DNA from: an uncultured Brachyspira sp.
Lineage (GTDB): Bacteria; Spirochaetota; Brachyspiria; Brachyspirales; Brachyspiraceae
Direction: 5' to 3'
Length of the DNA stretch: 51,296 bases
Assembly (NCBI GenBank): GCA_944392715.1
Contig: CALXXQ010000023.1
Location: forward strand, 1-51,296
Position 1 is the stretch's first letter, and the number at the start of each line of letters is the position of its first letter. Below are positions 1 through 8,792 of this stretch, piece after piece. The notes under the pieces were generated by a model. It was not told the DNA's origin, did no database searches, and saw only the letters and a program-made list of their open reading frames with translations. The position numbers and the translations under genes were made by a program.

Positions 1-383
1 ATATCTCCATTGCTTTCAGGATAAGCAGGAAAATCATCTGTTTTCATACCTATGATTAAGTGTTTAGTTTTTCCATTTTCAGATTCTATGTTTATCTTTT
101 CATTTTCTTCAACATTTATAGTAATAAGTCCGTCAGGCATCTCTTTTAATATAGAACTTATTTTTTTAGCATATACCGCAACCGCACCTTCTCCATCGCA
201 GTCATCAAGTATTATTCTGCTTCTAGCCCAAACAGAACCGTCTGTAGCAGTTAATGTAAGCATATTGCCCGCAAGATGAAAAAGTACATTGCTTTCTATA
301 TTATAAATTACTTTACCTTCAACAACATTTTCCGTAACACCAATAGATTTTACTATATCCTTTTTTAAACATCTAAATCTCAT
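1..383 (-). CDS. dnaN: DNA polymerase III beta clamp, N-terminal part (runs off window)
   Basis: Only the first ~127 codons are in the window; the 3' end lies beyond base 1. The ATG at 383-381 (minus strand) follows a GAGG ribosome-binding site. The translation starts MRFRCLKKDIVKSIGVTENV and contains the clamp-like strands LTLTATDGSVWARSRI and AVYAKKISSILKEMP, typical of domain I of the sliding clamp. The clamp encircles DNA and tethers the replicative polymerase. The gene just upstream is an ankyrin-repeat protein rather than dnaA, so there is no sign of an origin on this side. The identification rests on family pattern recognition over one domain and is fairly sure. Confidence 0.85.
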   Translation of the reverse strand, partial: MRFRCLKKDIVKSIGVTENVVEGKVIYNIESNVLFHLAGNMLTLTATDGSVWARSRIILDDCDGEGAVAVYAKKISSILKEMPDGLITINVEENEKINIESENGKTKHLIIGMKTDDFPAYPESNGD

Positions 384-489
384 CGCTTCCTCTTTTAATT
401 TTATTAATTTCTAAAAAACTATAATTAGTATTTAATTTTAACATTAAAAAATATTTTTTACAATATATTTTATAAGCTATAGTATAATT

Positions 490-1068
490 TTATAAATTTG
501 AAAGATATTCATATATATCATCATAACCCTCATATTGAGCTATATCTATAGGTGTAAGTGAATAATTATCCTTTATATAATCCTTGGCACCAAGCTCTAT
601 AAGTGTAACAACAGCATTATATTTATTATAGTAAACAGCCCAATGCAAAGCAGTTCTTCCATTATTATCTATCTCATCTAATTGATTACCATACTCAGCT
701 ATATCCTTTATTATTTCGCTATCCCCATTGAATACAGCATACATTAAAAGTATTTTGCTTTCACTGTCCCTAATTCTATAGTCTATATTTTTTCTATTAT
801 CTCTTATAAGCTTTTTTATATCATTAATACTTAATTTTCCATTTTCATTGGCTAATGCTTTCATAACTATAGTAAGCCCTTGAGAATCAACTTCATTTAT
901 ATTCTTTGAAGATACTAATGATTTTTTATTATTAAAATAAATATATATGAATAATGAAAAAACAATAAATACTACAAATAGTATAGTAAAAAAACTGCTT
1001 CCGCCGCTTTCTTTTGTGGATACTTTTTTTATTGCTTTTCTATTTTTTTTATTATTAAGCTTTTTCAT
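490..1068 (-). CDS. Membrane-anchored ankyrin-repeat protein
   Basis: A 192-residue protein with a basic N-terminus (about residues 1-20, many Lys/Asn), one strongly hydrophobic segment at about 26-45, then a soluble C-terminal part. Residues ~100-190 hold ankyrin-type repeats: ILLMYAVFNGDSEIIKDIAE, GRTALHWAVYYNKYNAVVTL and LTPIDIAQYEGYDDIYEYL. Ankyrin repeats bind other proteins; no catalytic motif is present, so the partner is unknown. The topology suggests a signal anchor with the repeats exported or periplasmic (inference). The ATG is preceded by AAGG eight bases upstream. It lies 106 bp upstream of dnaN on the same strand and could be cotranscribed with it. Confidence 0.7.
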   Translation of the reverse strand: MKKLNNKKNRKAIKKVSTKESGGSSFFTILFVVFIVFSLFIYIYFNNKKSLVSSKNINEVDSQGLTIVMKALANENGKLSINDIKKLIRDNRKNIDYRIRDSESKILLMYAVFNGDSEIIKDIAEYGNQLDEIDNNGRTALHWAVYYNKYNAVVTLIELGAKDYIKDNYSLTPIDIAQYEGYDDIYEYLSNL

Positions 1069-1155
1069 AAAATAACCTTATATAAAAACATTAGTATTTA
1101 TATATTTGTAATATCATAATTAATATATTATTATATATAATAATACGAAATTTAC

Positions 1156-1183
1156 TTGAAAAAATTAATATTTATTCTATACT
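1156..1183 (+). promoter_or_regulatory. Candidate sigma-70 promoter of the TrpR-family gene
   Basis: A TTGAAA box at 1156-1161 and a TATACT box at 1178-1183 are separated by 16 bp, 46 bp before the ATG at 1230. The surrounding DNA is so AT-rich that chance matches are common, so this is a modest call. Confidence 0.4.
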
Positions 1184-1229
1184 TAATATAGTAGTATTCT
1201 AAATAGTAATAATTTTAAGGAGAAATAAT

Positions 1230-1529
1230 ATGGAACTATTAGCTCATATTTTAGCAACTGAAACTAATGAAGATTTTATTAAGAAGCTTCTGATGGAGCT
1301 ATTTACAAAGGATGAACAGGACATGATACAGCAAAGATTGAGGATAGTCACCTTATTAAGGAAGAAAATGCCTCAATATGAAATAGCAAAACATCTTAAT
1401 GCAAGTCTTTGTTCAATAACAAGAGGAGCAAAGGAATTAAAAAAAGAAGACAGTGCCTTAGCAATAATAGTAGATAAATATCTTATAAATGATAAAAACT
1501 TTCAAGAATCTTTAAATAAATCAAAATAA
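1230..1529 (+). CDS. TrpR-family DNA-binding repressor
   Basis: A 99-residue, all-helical protein matching the Trp repressor family. LMELFTKDEQDMIQQRLRIV corresponds to the core helices and YEIAKHLNASLCSITRGAKE to the helix-turn-helix; the ITRG..LK signature is diagnostic of TrpR. Family members bind operator DNA as dimers, classically with L-tryptophan as corepressor. Whether this one senses tryptophan cannot be told, and no trp biosynthesis gene is in the window. An AAGGAG ribosome-binding site precedes the ATG. Its 3' end overlaps the convergent hemW gene by 9 bp, so the two transcripts are antisense at their ends. Confidence 0.75.
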   Translation: MELLAHILATETNEDFIKKLLMELFTKDEQDMIQQRLRIVTLLRKKMPQYEIAKHLNASLCSITRGAKELKKEDSALAIIVDKYLINDKNFQESLNKSK

Positions 1530-2651
1530 CAATATACTAATCTCATCAACATAATCAAAATAGGACTTTTTTATAGATAAATAATCATTAGATATATTAA
1601 AATATTCTTTATTATTATTGATAATATAATAATAATTATCATAGAATATTTCATTAAAAAATTTATTATAATTATGAATATTTATTCCTTTTGCTGTTCT
1701 TAGTGAAAGGAATATAAATTCTTTTTTTCTAATGTTAATATCTAAATATTCAATTTCTTTAGTTGGAAGATTATTTTTATCAATGCAATTAAAATAGTCC
1801 TTAAGTATCTTTATATTAATGTATCTATTATCATTATAGCATCCAGCAGCAGATACCCCTATACCTATATAATCTTTTAAAAGCCAATAATTACTATTAT
1901 GAATAGCATTATAATTATGGATAGAATAATTAGAAACTTCATATCTTTTAAATCCAAGTCCTTCCAAAGTATCAGATGCTTTTTTATAATATATTACTGA
2001 TTCTTCTTCATTGGGAAGTAAATCTTTCCATTTATTTTTCAATGATTCTGTAAGCTCCAAATAATAAAGTGAAAAATGCTTTGTTTTAGGAAGCAAATCA
2101 AATGAAAATAATATATCATCTCTTATTTGATTTTCGCTATTTAAAGGAAGAGCACATATAAAATCAAGGGATACATTTTCTAAAGATGATTTATTTATTA
2201 ATTTTAATGTATTTATAATATCTCTTTTATCAGTATGCCTATTTATAATAGCTAAGCTTTTTTCATTGAAAGTTTGAACCCCTAAAGAAAGTCTTATATT
2301 TTCTATACTTTCTAAAAATTTAATATATTCTTCATTAATATCATTTATATTAGATTCAATAGTTATTTCTTTTATTAAATATTTATTTTCATTATGCTTA
2401 TGTACAATATTTAATATATTATCTAATAAATATTTTAATAAATCAGCACCCAATACAGAAGGAGTGCCTCCTCCTAAATATATAGTTTCTATATATGATT
2501 TATAATTTTGTATTCTTAATTTTAATTCTGATATTAAGCTTTCTATATATTTTTTATATATCTCTCTATCATTCATATTAACAATAGAATAGAAATTACA
2601 GTAACTGCATTTATAAGTACAAAAAGGTATATGTATATAAAGCCCTGACAT
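1521..2651 (-). CDS. hemW: HemW-type radical SAM protein (heme chaperone / coproporphyrinogen oxidase-like)
   Basis: A 376-residue radical SAM protein. The N-terminus YIHIPFCTYKCSYCNF carries the CxxxCxxC iron-sulfur ligands Cys11, Cys15 and Cys18. It lacks the fourth cysteine spacing of oxygen-independent coproporphyrinogen oxidase HemN, which points to HemW, the putative heme-insertion chaperone. GGGTPS (SAM-binding loop) and a GIGVSAAG segment further on are also typical. The gene starts 5 bp after the stop of the PD-(D/E)XK gene, indicating an operon. No haem-pathway gene is nearby. Substrate assignment within the HemN/HemW superfamily is inference; the radical SAM assignment is firm. Confidence 0.82.
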   Translation of the reverse strand: MSGLYIHIPFCTYKCSYCNFYSIVNMNDREIYKKYIESLISELKLRIQNYKSYIETIYLGGGTPSVLGADLLKYLLDNILNIVHKHNENKYLIKEITIESNINDINEEYIKFLESIENIRLSLGVQTFNEKSLAIINRHTDKRDIINTLKLINKSSLENVSLDFICALPLNSENQIRDDILFSFDLLPKTKHFSLYYLELTESLKNKWKDLLPNEEESVIYYKKASDTLEGLGFKRYEVSNYSIHNYNAIHNSNYWLLKDYIGIGVSAAGCYNDNRYINIKILKDYFNCIDKNNLPTKEIEYLDINIRKKEFIFLSLRTAKGINIHNYNKFFNEIFYDNYYYIINNNKEYFNISNDYLSIKKSYFDYVDEISILLF

Positions 2652-2656
2652 AATAA

Positions 2657-3937
2657 TTAGAAATTTTGTTCTTTTAAATAATTATAAAGATTTATTATAA
2701 CATTTCCTATTTCATCTGCTTTGCTATCTTTAGTTATATAAAAATAATAAACATATAAATAATCATCAGGTTCAGGATCATTCTTTCCTTCATTGAGTTC
2801 ATATTTTCCAAATATTTTTCTTATTTCTTCTTTCATTTTTAATTCATTCAACTTATTTATAATGCTGCTGCTATTTGCAAATACAGTAAGGTAGCATGTA
2901 TTTTTATTTATAAATAATCTAATAGAAAGATTATTATTTATATTTATAATAACAGGAGTAGAATTGGCATCTTTATTATTTATAATATTTCCTTTAAATA
3001 TTTCTTCATCTAAATATCTAGTGTTTTCATTTTGCATACCATTATTTTTTAGATATTTAATAGTATTATTAATAATTTCTATCTGCTCTTTTATAGGACT
3101 TAATTGTATCTTTCTTGATTTAATTAAATAAGCAGCATCTGAAAATAATTTAGAACATTCTTCAATATCATCTATTTTATTTAATGCTTCATAAATATTA
3201 TTATCATTAAATAATTTTTCTATTACAGTATTTTTTTCCATATTGTTCTCCTGTATTTTATTATTACTTATATTTCTTTCATTATCTCTTATTTGAATTA
3301 AAGCAGAATAAACAGATACATAATTATCATTTTTTATACATGGATATTCATTTATACATTTATCTATAAAATCAGCTATATCATTATGTGACAAATAACA
3401 AATTCTATTATTTTCTTCCAATTCACATTTTAAATCTTCTTTTAAAGAACATGCCTTATTACCATATTTAGTTAAAAATACAATGAATAATTTATTCTTA
3501 TCTATATACTGAAGCCTATCATTATAATAATCATCTAACTGATTTTCTAATTCATTTGCATTAATTTTATTTTCTACAATAATTTCAAAATCTCTATTAT
3601 ATATAAGCAAATCAATTCTTCTTGAACTTTTTGTTATTACTTCAGTATCAATATTTATATTATTATTATTTGTATTAATATCATTATGATTTAATTTATT
3701 TTTAATAATATAATTAGAAAAGTCTTTTGCAAAATTAATTTCTTTATCATCAATAATAAAATCAATTTTAAGCATATCAGCCAATAATCTGGTATTATAA
3801 ACTTCATTATTAGAATATAATTCTATAATGTTGAATTTAGGTATTTTTCTTTTTCTTTCTTCTTTTAGATTATTAATTATATTGTCTTTTTCTTTTAAAA
3901 ATAAATTAAGTATATATAATAATTCTGTATCTTTCAA
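2657..3937 (-). CDS. PD-(D/E)XK nuclease-superfamily protein
   Basis: A 426-residue protein with a PD-(D/E)XK core: SRRIDLLIYN supplies Asp109 and FEIIVENKI supplies Glu122 and Lys124, followed by a conserved-looking Gln133 in NQLDDYY. The preceding NTRLLADML segment is also typical of this family of solo nuclease-fold proteins. Residues ~80-100 are Asn-rich low complexity. Such proteins are found in bacterial genomes without fixed partners; a defence or DNA-repair role is possible but not shown. The C-terminal half has no domain I recognise. It sits immediately upstream of hemW and 86 bp downstream of the sigma-factor gene, on the same strand. Confidence 0.7.
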   Translation of the reverse strand: MKDTELLYILNLFLKEKDNIINNLKEERKRKIPKFNIIELYSNNEVYNTRLLADMLKIDFIIDDKEINFAKDFSNYIIKNKLNHNDINTNNNNINIDTEVITKSSRRIDLLIYNRDFEIIVENKINANELENQLDDYYNDRLQYIDKNKLFIVFLTKYGNKACSLKEDLKCELEENNRICYLSHNDIADFIDKCINEYPCIKNDNYVSVYSALIQIRDNERNISNNKIQENNMEKNTVIEKLFNDNNIYEALNKIDDIEECSKLFSDAAYLIKSRKIQLSPIKEQIEIINNTIKYLKNNGMQNENTRYLDEEIFKGNIINNKDANSTPVIININNNLSIRLFINKNTCYLTVFANSSSIINKLNELKMKEEIRKIFGKYELNEGKNDPEPDDYLYVYYFYITKDSKADEIGNVIINLYNYLKEQNF

Positions 3938-4023
3938 AATAATCCTCCATAAATAATTTTATGAAAAAGATACTTTTATTTAAAAAATATATACAATTTA
4001 TATCGGCTTTTTATAAAAAAAAT

Positions 4024-4878
4024 CTATTTTAAGAAATCTTTTAATGAACTATATTTTTGAGAATGCATTTTTCTTAATGCTTTTTTTTCTATTTGCCTTA
4101 TACGCTCTTTAGTGAAAGAAAACATCTCCCCTACTTCTTTAAGAGTTTTTCTTTCCTGATCTATTCCATATCTGGCATTTATAATTTGTTTTTCTATATC
4201 TGATAAACTTTCAATTGCCGTTTTTAATTCTTCCATAAGTTCTTTATTAATGGCAGTATCTTCAACATTTGTTGAAGTTTTATCTTCTATGGTATCAATG
4301 AGTCTGTCTTTCATACCATCATAATTATATTCTCCTTCAAGAGATATATGCTCAGTACTCATAGACATTATATGCAAAATATCATTAGGATCTTTATCTA
4401 ATATAGCAGCAAGTTCATTTACATCAGGAGTATAACCGCTTTTATAATAATATTGATGCACAGCTCTTTCCAAATCTACAAGATCCATAGCCTTATTAAG
4501 CGGAAGTCTTATAAGTCTTGATTTTTCATTTATAGCCCTTAAAATGCTCTGTCTTATCCAATATACAGCATAAGATATAAAATGATATCCTTTATCAGGA
4601 TCAAATCTATCAGCTGCTATTATAAGGCCTAAATTACCCTCGCTTATTAAATCTTCTAATAAAAGACCGCTATTTTTATACTGTTTTGCTATTGTAATTA
4701 CAAATCTTAAATTACTTCTGATTAATTTGGATCTAGCTTCTGCATCCCCTTCTTTTAATCTTTTGGTAAGTTCTATCTCCTCTTCTCTGGTTAAAAGTTT
4801 CTCTTTTTTGGCATCTGCAAAATATAATGATATATTATTCTGTTCTTCCGTATTAGTTCTTAACCTGCTTTCTGACAT
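4024..4878 (-). CDS. RNA polymerase sigma-70 factor, compact RpoD-like
   Basis: A 284-residue sigma factor with regions 1.2 (about 15-45), 2 (47-117), 3 (125-200) and 4 (215-275). RSNLRFVITIAKQYKNSGLL and DLISEGNLGL are region 2.1-2.2, FISYAVYWIRQSIL is region 2.4, and the helix-turn-helix TLKEVGEMFSFTKERIRQIE is region 4.2. It lacks the long region 1.1 and non-conserved insert of classic RpoD and resembles the ~285-residue primary sigma factors of some phyla. It could equally be an RpoS/RpoH-like alternative factor; the region 2.4 match to housekeeping sigma is good. It is 57 bp downstream of the receiver-LpxC fusion on the same strand and probably cotranscribed with it. Confidence 0.85.
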   Translation of the reverse strand: MSESRLRTNTEEQNNISLYFADAKKEKLLTREEEIELTKRLKEGDAEARSKLIRSNLRFVITIAKQYKNSGLLLEDLISEGNLGLIIAADRFDPDKGYHFISYAVYWIRQSILRAINEKSRLIRLPLNKAMDLVDLERAVHQYYYKSGYTPDVNELAAILDKDPNDILHIMSMSTEHISLEGEYNYDGMKDRLIDTIEDKTSTNVEDTAINKELMEELKTAIESLSDIEKQIINARYGIDQERKTLKEVGEMFSFTKERIRQIEKKALRKMHSQKYSSLKDFLK

Positions 4879-4935
4879 ATTCCCATACTCTTAAAATTAG
4901 TTTTTAATCATATCATTTTTTATAAAATAAAAATC

Positions 4936-6228
4936 TTATAAATATCTATTTGCAAGATCATGCACAACAGAGTGATTAAAAGAATGTGAAGATTTATTAG
5001 CAATAACTTTGCCTCTTATAGGTCTTGCTAATATATACAAATCTCCTATTATATCTAAAATTTTATGTCTTACAAACTCATTATCAAAATGCAATTTAGT
5101 GTTTATAACCTTGCCATCACAAAGAAGTATATGGCTTCCTATCATACCGCTTCCAGCCATACCCATTTTTTGCGCATAATCAATATTGTCTATAGTATTG
5201 AAAGATCTTGCTCTTCCTACTTCTTCGGTAAATTGATTAAAATCTTCAAATTTATATGTATATTCCTGCACACCTATACTTCCTGCAAAATCTATACGGA
5301 GACTAACCTCAAGTCCGTCATAAGGTGAAAGTATTATATATGTTTCATTATCATTAACATTACCATAAGTTAAAGTCTGATCTATAACTATAGGCTCTAT
5401 ATAATCATCCTGCTCTACATATCCAGCCTCTTTCAAAGCATCGCAAAATACTAAAGCAGAACCATCTACATTAGGCACCTCTCCATCGCATTTTACTATT
5501 AAATTAGTTATACCCATCATATGAAGTGCTGCCAAAAAATGTTCTGTGGTTTTTATATATCTATTTCCTGATATTAATGCTGTAGAGTTTACCGCTCCTG
5601 ATTTATCTTTAGAAAGTATATTATCATGAGAAAGTTTTATATGAGTATTTGTATTTATATCTATAAAAACAATACCTGTATTAGCATCTGCAGGAACTAA
5701 TGTTAATGCTGTTTTTCTTCCCTCCATTAAAGCAAATCCGCTTACAACAATACTTTTAGCTATAGTTCTCTGCTTAATTTTATATTTGCCGTCATGTTTA
5801 ATATTTGAAGATTCTTTATTATCGCATTCTATATTTTCATTTTTATTTTCATGCTCTTTAAATACTTCATCACAGCTGGAAAGCAATTTAGATATACTGA
5901 TAGGCTTTTCTAAAAAATCATATGCTCCCATTTTAGTAGCTCTTACAGCAGTTTCAACACCAGCATGTCCGCTCATCATAATTACATTTGTAGAAGGATA
6001 TTTTTCCTTTATATACGACAAAATATCAAGTCCGTCTACATCTGGAAGCCATACATCTAAAAATACTAAATTTATTTTTTTATTATTAAAAATTTTTTCT
6101 GCTTCTTTGTAGTTCTTTGCTATATCTACATCATAGCCTTCGCATTCTAAAATGTTCTGACAGGTAGTCAGTATATCTTCTTCATCATCTATAATTAATA
6201 TATTTTGTTTAGTTGTTACTGTCTGCAT
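4936..6228 (-). CDS. lpxC: Receiver-domain / LpxC fusion: UDP-3-O-acyl-N-acetylglucosamine deacetylase
   Basis: One uninterrupted 430-codon frame encodes two complete modules. Residues ~8-122 are a response-regulator receiver with the acidic pair Asp14/Asp15, phospho-acceptor Asp58 (LVFLDVWLPDVDG), Ser86 and Lys108. After a polar linker (123-150), residues ~152-430 are a full LpxC, the zinc enzyme that commits UDP-acyl-GlcNAc to lipid A synthesis in the cytoplasm. Visible zinc and catalytic positions are His230 (TTEHFLAAL), His388 and Asp392 (FVRHKILDIIGD), and His415 (NKSSHSFNH). Both modules look functional. A GGAAG site precedes the ATG; there is no obvious internal start for a free LpxC. 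Phosphorylation control of lipid A synthesis is inference. No kinase gene is adjacent. Confidence 0.9.
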   Translation of the reverse strand: MQTVTTKQNILIIDDEEDILTTCQNILECEGYDVDIAKNYKEAEKIFNNKKINLVFLDVWLPDVDGLDILSYIKEKYPSTNVIMMSGHAGVETAVRATKMGAYDFLEKPISISKLLSSCDEVFKEHENKNENIECDNKESSNIKHDGKYKIKQRTIAKSIVVSGFALMEGRKTALTLVPADANTGIVFIDINTNTHIKLSHDNILSKDKSGAVNSTALISGNRYIKTTEHFLAALHMMGITNLIVKCDGEVPNVDGSALVFCDALKEAGYVEQDDYIEPIVIDQTLTYGNVNDNETYIILSPYDGLEVSLRIDFAGSIGVQEYTYKFEDFNQFTEEVGRARSFNTIDNIDYAQKMGMAGSGMIGSHILLCDGKVINTKLHFDNEFVRHKILDIIGDLYILARPIRGKVIANKSSHSFNHSVVHDLANRYL

Positions 6229-6470
6229 ATTAAAAAATCTTCCATTTTATAAATATAGTATATTAGCTATATAAAATCAATATCTAATTTATATATTATC
6301 GTCAAATAATAATTATTTTTATTAAATAATTATATATATTTTAAATATAACCTTACAAATAAACAAATAGTTAACAAAATTAAAAATTAACATATAAAAA
6401 ATATTGTTTTTTTTATACTATAAATGTACAATATAGAACATTAATAATTATTATTTTAAGGAATATTAAA

Positions 6471-8564
6471 GTGAAAGATTTGCTTATTGAAATACTAGTT
6501 GAAGAAATACCTGCAGATTTTGCCCGTCCTGCAAGTTTAAGTTTTAAAAAAATAATAGAAAATATATTAAAAGATAATGGTATTAATTTCAGCGGCATTA
6601 ATTCATATACTACACCAAGAAGATTAGCTGTTTTGGCTGAAAATGTAGAAGAAAAATCAAAAGATGAGGTTATAGAATTTAGAGGTCCTTTATTTGAAAG
6701 TGCTGTTAAAGATGGAAATCCTACAAAAGCTGGAGAAGGATTTTTAAAATCTCATAATATTGATGTAAATTTAATAAAAAATATAGATGAAAATGAATCA
6801 TTTGATAAGCCTTATATAAAAGAAGTAAGCGGAAAAAAATATATATTTGTAAAAAAAGAGAAAAAAGGAATAGAAACTAAAAAGCTATTTGAAGAAAAGC
6901 TGGAAAATATTATTTCTTCTATAGACTTTAAAAAGAAAATGAGATGGGGAGATAAAGATTTTGCTTTTGTACGCCCTATTAGAAATGTTCTTGCTTTATA
7001 TGGAAATGAAATCATTAAAACTACTGTTGCCGGAATAGAAACTAATAATAAAGCAACAGGACATAGACTTCTTTCACCTGAATTTAAAGAAATTAATAAT
7101 CCTAAAGATTATGAAAAAACATTAGCTGAAAAGCATGTTATAGTTTCGAGAGAAAAAAGATTAGAAAATATTATAAATCAATTAGATAATATAGAAAAAG
7201 AAAGAGGATACGAAGCTGTTTCAAAGAAAAAAGTATCTGAAATAGTTGTTGATTTAGTAGAAGAGCCTTACTTACTCACTGCTGAATTCGATTCTAAATT
7301 CTTAGAAGTTCCTAAAGAAGTTTTAACAAGCGAAATGATTGAACATCAAAAATACTTCCCATTATGTAAAAAAGACGGTACTTTAACTAATTTATTTGTA
7401 ATAACAGCAAATCAGCCTAAAACTCCTCAGATAATAGCAGGAAATATAAGGGTATTAACAGCAAGACTTTCAGACGGAAGATTCTTATACCAAGAAGATA
7501 TCAAAAAAGGCATGGATGAGATGAATGAAAGACTTGAAATGCTTATGTTTAGAAAAGAGCTTGGAAGTGTTGCTGATAAAGTAAAAAGACTTGAGAAAAA
7601 CTCAGAACTTTTAATAAAGCTTTTAGGATATGAAAAAGATAAAGAAAATATACTTAAAGCTATTAAATATATGAAATCAGATTTAGTAAGTAATATGGTT
7701 TATAATTTCCCAGAGCTTCAAGGTATAATGGGAGGATATTTCGCTAAATCTATGAATCTTAATGATGATGTTGCTTTGGCTATTAATGAACAGTACAGAC
7801 CTTTATTTGCTGCCGATGAAATACCTTCTAATGATACCGGTAAGGCCATAGCTATACTTGATAAAATGGATAATATAGCAGCTGGTTTCTATGTAGGAGA
7901 TATACCAACAGGTTCTCAAGACCCTAATGCTTTAAGAAGACAGGCTTTAGGTATTATTAATATACTTACAAAATCTAAAAAGCATGTTAATCTTAAAAAA
8001 TTGATAGAAGATGCCATCAACTCTATGCCTAAAGATGCTAGAAATAATAAAAGCGAAGATTTAGTAAAAGATATATTCGAGTTCTTTAAATCACGTTTTG
8101 AAAATGATATTGATTTTGCTAAAGACTCTATTGCTGGAGTTCTCTCTACTGGTATAGATGATATGTATGATGCCTATTTAAAAATAGAAGCTATTGATGC
8201 ATTTAGAAAGAAAAATGAAGAATTATTCTCAAATCTTTTATTGGTATTTAAAAGAATTAAGAATATGATTAAATCTGCTAAAGATGTAAACTTAGATGAA
8301 TCACTATTAAAAGAAGAGGCAGAAAAATATTTATTTAATACTTATAAAGAAAAATTAAATGAAGTTAATAAACTTATGGAAAACAGAGAATATGAAAAAA
8401 CATTCGCTTTATTAGCTAGTCTTTATGAACCATTAGACAAATTCTTTAAAGATATTATGGTAAATGTAGATGATGAAAAAATCAAAAATAACCGTATAGC
8501 TTTGCTTTCTTCAGTAGATAAAATTTTCAAGAATATGCTTGATTTCTCTAGTTTGGTAAAATAA
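6471..8564 (+). CDS. glyS: Glycyl-tRNA synthetase beta subunit
   Basis: A 697-residue protein beginning KDLLIEILVEEIPADFARPA, the hallmark N-terminus of the GlyRS beta chain of the bacterial alpha2-beta2 enzyme. Internal family signatures include TPRRLAV and SDGRFLYQED. The C-terminal ~120 residues form the helical DALR-like anticodon-binding region. The length is normal for the family. The start is GTG at 6471 with AAGGA eight bases upstream. The alpha subunit gene glyQ, often adjacent, is not in the window and must lie elsewhere. A strong terminator follows. It is divergent from lpxC across a 242 bp AT-rich gap. Confidence 0.93.
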   Translation: MKDLLIEILVEEIPADFARPASLSFKKIIENILKDNGINFSGINSYTTPRRLAVLAENVEEKSKDEVIEFRGPLFESAVKDGNPTKAGEGFLKSHNIDVNLIKNIDENESFDKPYIKEVSGKKYIFVKKEKKGIETKKLFEEKLENIISSIDFKKKMRWGDKDFAFVRPIRNVLALYGNEIIKTTVAGIETNNKATGHRLLSPEFKEINNPKDYEKTLAEKHVIVSREKRLENIINQLDNIEKERGYEAVSKKKVSEIVVDLVEEPYLLTAEFDSKFLEVPKEVLTSEMIEHQKYFPLCKKDGTLTNLFVITANQPKTPQIIAGNIRVLTARLSDGRFLYQEDIKKGMDEMNERLEMLMFRKELGSVADKVKRLEKNSELLIKLLGYEKDKENILKAIKYMKSDLVSNMVYNFPELQGIMGGYFAKSMNLNDDVALAINEQYRPLFAADEIPSNDTGKAIAILDKMDNIAAGFYVGDIPTGSQDPNALRRQALGIINILTKSKKHVNLKKLIEDAINSMPKDARNNKSEDLVKDIFEFFKSRFENDIDFAKDSIAGVLSTGIDDMYDAYLKIEAIDAFRKKNEELFSNLLLVFKRIKNMIKSAKDVNLDESLLKEEAEKYLFNTYKEKLNEVNKLMENREYEKTFALLASLYEPLDKFFKDIMVNVDDEKIKNNRIALLSSVDKIFKNMLDFSSLVK

Positions 8565-8596
8565 TAAGTTAATATATTTAATTTTGTAATTTATAT

Positions 8597-8632
8597 AAAG
8601 CACTTTCATTTAAATAATGGGAGTGCTTTTTT
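8597..8632 (+). terminator. Rho-independent terminator after glyS
   Basis: A 14-bp stem (8597-8610 with 8616-8629, two G-T pairs), a TAAAT loop and a trailing T run. It is 33 bp after the glyS stop. Confidence 0.85.
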
Positions 8633-8792
8633 ATTATATGATTTTTTTAATTTGATTTTTTGTATTAATAGTATTCTAAATAGATTTTTATATGCTGTAT
8701 ATTGGCAAAAATATAAAAAAAATTTACATTTTAATAATTGTAAAAATTTTATATATATTTTATTATATAATAAATACAAAAAAGGAGCGAAA

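Noticed and set aside
1..1068. Replication origin next to dnaN
   Set aside because: No dnaA and no convincing DnaA-box cluster were seen in the visible upstream region.
5065..5328. Plus-strand ORF inside lpxC
   Set aside because: It is antisense to a well-supported gene and has no ribosome-binding site or family resemblance; the same holds for the other ORFs lying opposite strong genes.
4936..6228. REC-LpxC as a chimera or assembly error
   Set aside because: The frame is continuous, the linker has genome-like composition, and a ribosome-binding site is found only at the receiver start.
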